Shown one piece after another: positions 57,373 to 64,000 of a stretch of 64,000 nt of DNA. Location of the stretch: contig NZ_NBYY01000028.1 in assembly GCF_002464935.1 (NCBI RefSeq), forward strand, positions 62,001-126,000, in the 5' to 3' direction. The position numbers and the translations under genes are program-made. The notes under the pieces were generated by a model. The model was not told the origin of the DNA, ran no database searches, and worked only from the letters and a program-made list of their open reading frames with translations. The DNA is from Candidatus Enterovibrio escicola (GTDB taxonomy: Bacteria; Pseudomonadota; Gammaproteobacteria; Enterobacterales; Vibrionaceae). The number at the start of each line of letters is the position of its first letter. Within the stretch, counting starts at the first letter, position 1.

Positions 57373-57863
57373 TGAAGTGTCTGTTTTTTACAGGGCTCCT
57401 TGCCGCTGGGGTTATTTTCTCATCGCATGCTATCATGGAAGTATACAAGTTTGATACGCCTGAAAAAGAAGCTATATTTCGCAAATTAAGTAATGAGCTT
57501 CGCTGCCCGAAATGTCAAAACAATAATATTGCAGATTCTAATTCCAGTTTGGCACGAGATCTTCGTATGAAAGTGTATGAAATGCTCATAGAAGGGAAAA
57601 ATGAATCAGAAATTACTGATTACATGATTGCTCGTTATGGCAATTTTATTATATATAATCCACCTGTAATAGCATCAACATTGATCTTGTGGGCAGGTCC
57701 TGCATTGTTTGTCTTTGGTGGTTTTACAGTTTTGGTGATGCGGAGCCAAAGAAGTAATGCGAGTAAAAATCTTGTACGTCTTGATAATGAAGAAAAATCA
57801 AGACTGGTTATATTGTTAAATGAGACAGTGGTGACAAAAGAGAATGAGGATAATATAGGATGA
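57369..57863 (+). CDS. ccmH: Cytochrome c maturation protein CcmH
   Basis: CcmH works with CcmF and CcmG in thiol reduction at the heme ligation step. The 164 residues include a signal peptide (about 1-21), the motif LRCPKCQNNNIADSNSSLAR with the redox pair CPKC, and a C-terminal membrane segment (ILWAGPALFVFGGFTVLVM). It ends overlapping ccmI by 4 bases. Confidence 0.95.
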   Translation: MMKCLFFTGLLAAGVIFSSHAIMEVYKFDTPEKEAIFRKLSNELRCPKCQNNNIADSNSSLARDLRMKVYEMLIEGKNESEITDYMIARYGNFIIYNPPVIASTLILWAGPALFVFGGFTVLVMRSQRSNASKNLVRLDNEEKSRLVILLNETVVTKENEDNIG

Positions 57864-58579
57864 CCGAAGTGTTGTTCTGGATGATCACTGCGTTGATGGT
57901 GCTTTCTTCGATTACGCTCTTAATTTTTCCGATATTTCTTGAAAAAGATAAAAATGAGTCTGCTCGACGTGATGAACTGAATAAGGCGTTCTTTCGTGAT
58001 CGGATGGAGGAGTTGCAAGAAGAAACCCAGAAAGGTCGGGTAGAAAACCAGAGTGAACTTGTAACCGAACTTCAGCAGTCACTGCTTGACGACATTCCTT
58101 CTCAAAAGCATACGGAAAGTAAAGTTAGGTTTTTACCAATAATGCTGTTACCTGGTGTTATTTTTCTCGTGTTATTGAGCTATTTTTTATATGCTATTTT
58201 CGGTAACATACATAACGTGGTGCTATGGTACCATACAGCAGATAAATTACCTGAACTGTCACAGAGATTAATGTTAGAAACCGACATTCAAATGAACAAA
58301 CATGAAATGGATGCGTTGATATTGGCGCTACGTACTAAGCTACAACAAACGCCCAATGATGCCATTGGATGGTTGCTTTTAGGGCGTATTGGGATGAAAA
58401 ATCGCGATATTAAAACTGCAGAGGGGGCGATGATAAAAGCGTATAAACTGGCTCCTGATAACGTCGATATTAAGTTTAGTTACGCGCAATTATTGATCTT
58501 TATGGGTGGTGAAAACAATGCTGCAATAGCACGTAAACTGCTTCTTGATGTGACTAATAAAGATCATGCGAACATGTGA
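57860..58579 (+). CDS. ccmI: CcmI, N-terminal part of a disrupted gene
   Basis: CcmI presents apocytochrome c to the heme lyase: two membrane segments, then periplasmic TPR repeats. This frame has 239 codons where relatives have about 400. Both membrane segments (MITALMVLSSITLLIFPIFL, ILLPGVIFLVLLSYFLYAIF-like) are present, then part of the TPR region (DAIGWLLLGRIGMKNRDIKT). It ends at an in-frame TGA. The text right after the stop, ALSFLASEELE, still matches the family, so the stop is a nonsense change inside a longer gene. The product may keep partial function. Confidence 0.8.
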   Translation: MTEVLFWMITALMVLSSITLLIFPIFLEKDKNESARRDELNKAFFRDRMEELQEETQKGRVENQSELVTELQQSLLDDIPSQKHTESKVRFLPIMLLPGVIFLVLLSYFLYAIFGNIHNVVLWYHTADKLPELSQRLMLETDIQMNKHEMDALILALRTKLQQTPNDAIGWLLLGRIGMKNRDIKTAEGAMIKAYKLAPDNVDIKFSYAQLLIFMGGENNAAIARKLLLDVTNKDHANM

Positions 58580-58972
58580 GCGTTGTCATTCTTGGCATCT
58601 GAAGAATTAGAATGAACTTCCAGAAAACTACCAACGAATTCCGATGTTGTAACGAAGCATTGAAAATGCCGAAGCACAAATAAAAGTTGGTAGTGGAAAG
58701 TCTGTATCTGTAACCATTTCACTTGATCCATGATGAGCATTTGCCAAAAGACGGTGTATTAACTTTATCTGTTCATTCTGAGGTTGGTGTACAAATTCCA
58801 GTTTTGGTGAAGTGACTACAACTGAATCAGCTCCTGCTGACAGTGGAACTTACAGACATTGATAGTATCATCCCTTACCGTTTATTGTTTCTTATTGTCG
58901 AAGGTGATTGTAAAAGCGCATATTGATCTTAGTGGTAATCTGATGACCAAAGAGGGTGATTGGTTTTGGTAA
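58580..58972 (+). pseudogene. Decayed 3' half of ccmI
   Basis: Family text continues out of frame after the stop: AEAQIKVGSGKSVSVTISLD near 58660, PKDGVLTLSVHSEVGVQIPV near 58750, LLLTVELTDIDSIIPYRL near 58830, and EGDWFW ending at 58969. Several frameshifts and stops separate them. No other gene lies in this stretch up to mlaA. Confidence 0.82.
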
Positions 58973-59072
58973 ATAATCCAGTTTGCTTTAGGTTTCCAGT
59001 CGAAAATTGTGATTTAATAATCGTACTAACTGTTTTATACCCGCCTTTTATTGGGAGGAACTGATAATAGCA

Positions 59073-59843
59073 ATGAGGAAGCATATTTTATTGGGAATGG
59101 GGATATTTGTTGGTCTGAGTGGGTGTGTTCACTCACCCAACGCATTGACAAACATGGAAATAACTTCACATCCTGATGATCTTTTTGAGGGATTTAATCG
59201 TGTTATGTGGGTTGTGAACTACGATTATCTAGACCCGTATATTTCACGTCCTATATCTTTGGCCTACGTAGATTACATTCCTAGTTTTACACGTACGGGT
59301 ATTTCAAACTTCATCAGTAATCTCGAAGAGCCTGTTAGTATTGTCAATAGTCTTATCATGCTTCAAGGAAAGGATGCAGTGACTCACTTTAACCGCTTCT
59401 GGATAAATACAGTATTTGGCATTGCAGGGTTGATCGATATCGCTTCCGCTGCCAACATTCAGAAACTTAGTGACAGGAAGTTTGGTGATACTATGGGTTA
59501 TTACAATATTGGACAAGGGTCTTATTTGGTTATGCCTCTTTATGGTTCTCTTACTATTAGAGAAGGAGTGGGTTATATGGTTGATAAGCTGTATCCACCT
59601 TTATCTTTACTGACCTTACCACCCTTGATCCTAAAATGGATACTTAAAGGTATAGAGACACGTGTTGCATTGGTTAAGCAAGAAGAGATTTTAGAGAATT
59701 CACTTGATCCCTATGCCGTTAGCCGTGATGCTTATTTGCAATATAGAACATTTCAAGCACGTGGTGGAAATGTTATCATTAATGAATTTACCGAAAACGA
59801 AAAATATTTTGAGGATTGGATGGACGAAATTGATGGTTATTGA
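59073..59843 (+). CDS. mlaA: Outer-membrane lipid asymmetry lipoprotein MlaA
   Basis: MlaA (VacJ) removes phospholipids from the outer leaflet of the outer membrane and passes them to MlaC. The 256-residue protein has a lipoprotein signal with lipobox LSGC (Cys18), the family core DLFEGFNRVMWVVNYDYLDP, NFISNLEEPVSIVNSLIM, RFWINTVFGIAGLIDIASA and GYYNIGQGSYLVMPLYGSLT. GGGAGGAACTG lies upstream of the ATG. It is intact, with IS remnants directly downstream. Confidence 0.95.
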   Translation: MRKHILLGMGIFVGLSGCVHSPNALTNMEITSHPDDLFEGFNRVMWVVNYDYLDPYISRPISLAYVDYIPSFTRTGISNFISNLEEPVSIVNSLIMLQGKDAVTHFNRFWINTVFGIAGLIDIASAANIQKLSDRKFGDTMGYYNIGQGSYLVMPLYGSLTIREGVGYMVDKLYPPLSLLTLPPLILKWILKGIETRVALVKQEEILENSLDPYAVSRDAYLQYRTFQARGGNVIINEFTENEKYFEDWMDEIDGY

Positions 59844-59891
59844 ATTTGTTTCTCCTTCATATATCAAGATACCTTAAAGGTGCCAGATTTT

Positions 59892-60229
59892 AGTTTGTGT
59901 ATTTAATAGATTGCTGTTCGTATAAAATACTCTTTTACATGGAGACCATTATAATTACTACTGACGTTAAATATTGTTTTTTCCAGTACACAAAAATGGT
60001 TAAAACCATGATATCTACCGTGGTGGACACTTATTGCTGAATCTTCCAGCAAGGATATCAGCCACGGCTTAGGTTTATTAGGCAAGGATAAAAGAGCAAA
60101 TTAGTGAATTTACTGTGAATAATATGGGTGTCTACGACTATTCTAGGGTGTTGGACCTCATCACTGATGAGGTTGTCTAGGTTTTCAAAAACTTACAGCC
60201 TGCTGTGTAACCACATTCTCTCTTCAGTG
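59892..60229 (+). mobile_element. IS1-family 5' fragment
   Basis: Matches the IS1 copy at 13050 in sequence and order, from the left end near 59892 through the InsA region to about CTGTGTAACCACATTC at 60205, where IS982 sequence takes over. The 3' half is gone. Confidence 0.7.
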
Positions 60230-60535
60230 AATCTGATTGTTTAAATCAAATCATCGATCGCAAAAGGACTTAAGCATGAATAATTCAGACTTAATCAGTG
60301 AAGTAACAATGCTTATTGTATCTTCTTATCAATCTTAGTTTCTTAATTTTAAGACATATTACACACAATTTATCTGCCTGTTACCTAACAGGTAAATTCC
60401 ATGATCTAGTTAGATATACAAGGATGCCTAATTGATGCAGAGTACTCTGTTTTCCCCTTTTTCTTATCTGACTGACTAGCAAGCTAAACCTATGGGCATT
60501 GTGCTTGTTGATTCAACTAAGCTATAGATCTTTTA
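60230..60535 (+). mobile_element. Heavily eroded IS982 remnant
   Basis: Starts with ATGAATAATTCAGACTTAAT at 60276, like the IS982 transposase start elsewhere. It then jumps to TTAGATATACAAGGATGCCT (near 60409) and to GGCATTGTGCTTGTTGATTC near 60494, which are later parts of the same gene. Deleted and frameshifted throughout. Confidence 0.6.
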
Positions 60536-60540
60536 TGATG

Positions 60541-60850
60541 TAACCTAAGCTGGCATAAGAAATAAACTAAATGCCAAAGTCGATATTTGATTGTTTAAAA
60601 AAAACTATTAACTGCATAAGGAGTTGAGCATGAATAACTTAGACGCTATTTTGTTGATGTCGACAACTTCTGCCAGACTTTCCTTCCGGCATGTGCAAAA
60701 TACCTAATTTCTTCCGGTTTCAAACAAAGAAACTAGCCTTCTCGCCTCTCAGTTAGTGAAGTGATGACGATAGTGATAGCTTGCCATCAATCGGGGTATC
60801 GAGACTTCAAAACTTATCACATCCACTTTGTTTGTCACTACCTCAACCAA
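60541..60850 (+). pseudogene. IS982 transposase N-terminal fragment
   Basis: Begins with the IS end TAACCTAAGCTGGCATAAG at 60541. The frame gives VDVDNFCQTFLPACAKYLIS, a stop, then SRLSVSEVMTIVIACHQSGY and FKTYHIHFVCHYLNQ. It breaks at 60851, exactly where IS256 sequence starts. Confidence 0.75.
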
Positions 60851-60888
60851 GAGCTATAGTGATTTCTGGTGTATGGGTAGAAAATAAT

Positions 60889-60945
60889 GCGGTGTAACCT
60901 GTTGATTTATCCAGCTAGATCAACAACCAACAAGGAATACACCGC
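60889..60945. repeat. Hairpin-forming leader of the IS256 transposase
   Basis: GCGGTGTA (60889-60896) pairs with TACACCGC (60938-60945), which ends just before the ATG at 60946. Inside, GTTGAT (60901-60906) pairs with ATCAAC (60919-60924). The outer stem would hide the AAGGAA binding site in readthrough transcripts. Confidence 0.55.
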
Positions 60946-61434
60946 ATGGACAATAATCATAACGTTACCGGACTTCATAAACTAAAAAATTCGCTTGATG
61001 AATTGCTAAAACAAGGCACATAGCAGTTGTTGGTTCAAGCTATAAAAGCCGAGGTTTAATCCTTGCTCGATAATTTTACATCTCTCCAAGCTAACGGAAA
61101 GCAGGGAGAGTGGTTTGCAATGGCCATTTGCCTGAGCGGCACCTACAAACTGGATTCGGCAACATTACCGTTAAAGTCCCAAAAATTCGAGATAGAACAG
61201 GAAGCAAGATCAAGTTTAACAGCACACTGGTTCCACCCTATCTCAAGCGAACCAAAAATATATAAGAGCTTACCCCTCGGCTCTATCGTCGGGGAATCTC
61301 CACTGGCGATATGAAGATAGCCTTTAAATCGCTCTTAGGTAAGCAAACCAAAGGGTTGTCAGCAAACAATGTTTCTCAATTCAAGCAGGAGTGGGAAGCA
61401 AAATACGACCAGTGGTGTAAGCGGGATCTAAGTA

Positions 61435-62281
61435 ACCTCAGATCTGCATAAGAGCTTGCTTATCAATTAAGTCATCTTGATGTTCGGCTTCTTTGGTTGA
61501 AATGAATACGCGATAAGCCCCGCCAGCAAGTTGACCATAAAGGTGATACAACTACGGTGCCAAGAATGCTCGATTTGGGATATGTTTTTTTAGTTAATCA
61601 AAAATGGTTTCAATAATAAATCGTTTCCGAAGCATTAGGCGGTTCCAAAGTTTCATCACTTTGGGTTTCATGTTTTTTTACACCCGTTATCAGTGTTACT
61701 TCCTTGTTTGCAAGTTCCTGCTCCAATGGATCAGAGATATAACCTTTATCTCCGTAAAACCACCCCATCGTTCCTTTTCCTCGCTTCGAGGTACCTTTAA
61801 AAATCTGATATCTAAGAATGCGTAGGTTGTGACAAACCTGTAGCTTAGACGAATCAACAAAGGCAATCCCTGTTGGCTTTTCCTGATGGTGAGTGAGGTA
61901 AGAGCAAAGCGGAATTAGGATACCTTGCATGAGTTTTAGCATCCTCGTGTAACTAACTAATTCAGGAAATTCGTTAGTGAGGTAGTGACAAACAAAGTGG
62001 ATGTGATAAGTTTTAAAGTCTTGATACCCTGATTGATGAAAATCTATCACTATCGTCATCACTTCGGTAACTGAGAGGCGAGAAAGCTTATTTCTGTGTT
62101 TTATACCGGAAGAAATTAGGTATTTTTATCATACAGGAAGGAAAGTCTGGCAAAAGTTATCTACATCAACAAAATAGCGTCTAAGTTATTCATACTCAAC
62201 TCCTTATGCAGTCAATAGTTTTTCTCAAACAATCAAATATCGACTTAGGCATTTGGTTCATTTCTTATTCTCAGCTCGGGT
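61435..62281 (-). mobile_element. IS982-family element inserted in IS256
   Basis: The left end ACCTCAGATCTGCATAAG and the right end (reverse complement) ACCCGAGCTGAGAATAAG are terminal repeats. TAAGTA flanks both sides (61429-61434 and 62282-62287) as a target duplication. On the minus strand the transposase reads MTIVIDFHQSGYQDFKTYHI, then GIAFVDSSKLQVCHNLRILR and YGDKGYISDPLEQELANKEV. About 35 codons are deleted at GWF/YGDKG, and stops lie near its start. 847 bases, not functional. Confidence 0.85.
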
Positions 62282-63040
62282 TAAGTAAACGGTGGTGTAT
62301 CTACATTTAATCCGATGGTATTTACTGCAAAGTTTGGATGTATGACAAGCTTTGCCTGCTTGTTGTCATCAGCGTCGAGGATGTCTGCTGCAAGAAAGTT
62401 CTAGCTGTTGTCGATGCGTATAGGGAGTCAGAGGTCAATTCGAAACACGATGTGGTGCTAAATATCCCAAAGCAACGGAGTGCCTGACCAAAGACAAAGT
62501 GGAAATGCTGGCATTTTACGATTTTATCTCCGAGTACTGGATACATATTCGAACGACAAACTCCATTAAATCAATGTATGAAACGGTGAGGCTAAGAACG
62601 AACAAAACCAAGAATTGTGGAAGCGGAAAATGATACTGGTAATGGCCTGCAAACTGATGAGAACCGCTAAGGTTAAACCGGCGTAGCCTGTGAGGCTTTA
62701 AATTACTTTCGGATATCATCAAAGGCGTGAAATTCAGAGATAGCATTTGTGCAATAAACGTCAACCATCAGGATACTGCTCTGGAAGCTGTACACCAGAT
62801 TTTACTATAACTCTTCTTATGCTTAGTGCGGATTTTTTAAAAAATGATATTAGTAGTTTAATTGCAAAGTGTCGTAATTAAACCCTTAATTCATGGCACA
62901 ATACATCTTCAACTGGTAGAGATAAGGTTTACATTATGACCAAAGTAGGATGTTGAAACAAATATCTGTGTGATTGACCGTTTCTGGATATGCTTGGCGC
63001 TGGTAGTATGATTTGAACTACAGAAAACCGCAGCACAAAT

Positions 63041-63532
63041 ATGCACATTTATATTATGCGTCATGGTGAAGCCCAGATACTTTCGGTTAAGGATGAAGAG
63101 CGTCCACTCACTAAGTTTGGAAAGTAGAAATCTTCCGCAATGGCGAAGTTGTTGTCCGAACAGTTACCAAATGAACATCTAGATGTTGTATTAGTTAGCC
63201 CTTACTTATGTGCTCAACAAACATGGAATGCGTGTGAGAAAGAATTGCCTCAAGCTACGACAGTCATGATTGATAATTGTATTACCCCATATGGTAAAAG
63301 TGATCAAGTTTCGACGTATCTGCGAGCGTTGGTCTCAGTAAAAAAGAAAACTTCTATTTTGGTGATTTCACATCTGCCATTGGTTGGCTATTTGATAGAA
63401 GAGTTGGTGTTAGGATTACAGCTCACGACGTTTCCAACGTCATCAATAGTGTGTATTAACTACGATTCAGATACTAAGAAAAGTTCTCTATTATGGCTAA
63501 AAATCCCTCTCAAAGTGCAGGAATCTAGCTAG
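63041..63532 (+). pseudogene. sixA: Phosphohistidine phosphatase SixA with an internal stop
   Basis: SixA is a histidine phosphatase acting on phosphohistidine in phosphotransfer systems. The reading frame from ATG 63041 has IYIMRHGEAQ with the catalytic RHG, and after codon 29 (TAG at 63125-63127) continues in frame with LSEQLPNEHLDVVLVSPYLC, AQQTWNACEKEL and LVISHLPLVGYLIEELVLGL. The latter holds the second catalytic histidine (SHLP). A start at ATG 63140 would make 130 residues without the RHG motif, so activity is unlikely unless the amber codon is read. Confidence 0.88.
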
Positions 63533-63582
63533 AGCATATTGCATATTAAGAACACTTGTCGTTGTAGCTAGGAAAACGCACT

Positions 63583-64000
63583 GGTTCATGTATCCAATAA
63601 GTTGATTATAATTTAAAGGTAATACCCACGTTCAATAAATTTATCGATCCCTTTGTCGTACATTTCCGGTAATTTTGAGTATCTAATCGTTTTCCGATTG
63701 AGTCGTCTTAAGCGTGTACGGAGGGTGACATTTTCTTATCAATGCGTTGTGTATAGATCTTTACTACAAGGTGTGTATCCTTGGAAAGGATATCGTACAC
63801 GTTGAAACTGCCCATGAACCAAAATGCAATATTGAATATGGATAACCGATTAAAAGTAAATTGAATGTCTTTTTTCCACGACAACTGGATGTGTAAACAA
63901 TATTATTTTTCAATTAAAATGCCCAAGCATACAAAAACCCTCACTGGCTATTTTTGTTATCCACGAAAAACCATTGCTTATCTACTTCACAGATAAGTAA
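63583..64000 (-). mobile_element. IS1-family element, minus strand, cut by the window edge
   Basis: The end GGTTCATGTATCCAATAAGT (63583 on) is the 3' terminal repeat of IS1. Inwards, the minus strand carries the InsB C-terminus (LNRKTIRYSKLPEMYDKGID-like, broken) matching 13660-13805, and further back KHSIYF-like text. It continues past 64000. Confidence 0.72.

Larger units (their letters stand above)
60851..62813 (+). mobile_element. IS256-family element, split and inactive
   Basis: The ends GAGCTATAGTGATTTCTGGT (60851 on) and, in reverse complement, GAGTTATAGTAAAATCTGGT (to 62813) match as inverted repeats. Transposase text starts at ATG 60946 (NNHNVTGLHKLKNSLDELL), runs to YDQWCKRDLS near 61428, is cut by an IS982 copy, and resumes after 62287 with LAVVDAYRESEV, HIRTTNSIKSMYETVRLRT and KLLSDIIKGVKFRDS. 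It has frameshifts, stops and an internal deletion. Confidence 0.82.

Noticed and set aside
61063-61314. 83-codon frame that looks like a small gene
   Set aside because: It is a shifted frame of the IS256 transposase. The true frame shows KSQKFEIEQ-type changes and resumes after frameshifts.
1-64000. CRISPR arrays, tRNA or rRNA genes
   Set aside because: No regularly spaced direct repeats and no tRNA-like cloverleaf or rRNA sequence were seen on reading both strands.

Overview
The window looks like part of the chromosome of a Vibrionaceae-type gammaproteobacterium with a polar, sheathed-type flagellar system. The gene set (FlrA/FlrB/FlrC sigma-54 regulators, FlhF/FlhG, ParC/ParP, FlaG/FlaI) and its order are those of Vibrio, Photobacterium and Enterovibrio. 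The DNA is AT-rich. Everything outside the motility and cytochrome c genes is a graveyard of broken insertion sequences (IS1, IS982, IS256 and two IS5-like groups). Intact motility genes together with expanded, decaying IS and fresh pseudogenes suggest a recently host-restricted symbiont. Luminous fish symbionts of the 'Candidatus Enterovibrio' kind are one candidate, but this is inference and was not tested by any search.

Layout. 1-12358: cheV (cut by the window edge), cheR, flgBCDE, flgFGHIJ, flgKL. 12359-14513: nested IS remnants, then a sigma-28 promoter. 14514-25786: one flagellin, flaG, fliD, flaI, fliS, flrA, flrBC, fliEFG. 25791-26076: a MITE-like repeat that splits fliG from fliH. 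26113-36782: fliHIJ, fliKLMN, fliOPQR-flhB. 36889-49416: flhA, flhF, flhG, fliA, cheYZAB, parC, parP, cheW and a DUF2802 gene. 49417-52096: IS remnants. 52097-58972: ccmABCDEFGH, intact, and ccmI, broken. 59073-59843: mlaA. 59844-63040: IS remnants. 63041-63532: sixA with an internal stop. 63583-64000: an IS1 remnant running off the edge.

How the genes work together. FlrA with sigma-54 would switch on flrBC, fliE and flhA operons. FlrB/FlrC would then drive later sigma-54 operons, and FliA (sigma-28) the flagellin. Seven GG-N10-GC sigma-54 sites can be read directly upstream of flgB, flgF, flrB, fliE, fliK, fliO and flhA, and one good sigma-28 site upstream of the flagellin. FlhF/FlhG set pole and number, the Che proteins steer the motor, and ParC/ParP place the chemotaxis array at the pole. 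CcmA-H mature c-type cytochromes in the periplasm.

The main points of interest are a motility locus kept intact inside decaying DNA, loss of flagellin genes down to a single sigma-28-type copy, IS insertions inside other IS with readable target duplications, erosion of ccmI and sixA, and a triple repeat in the CheA linker. I found no CRISPR array, no RNA gene, and no convincing wholly new system.
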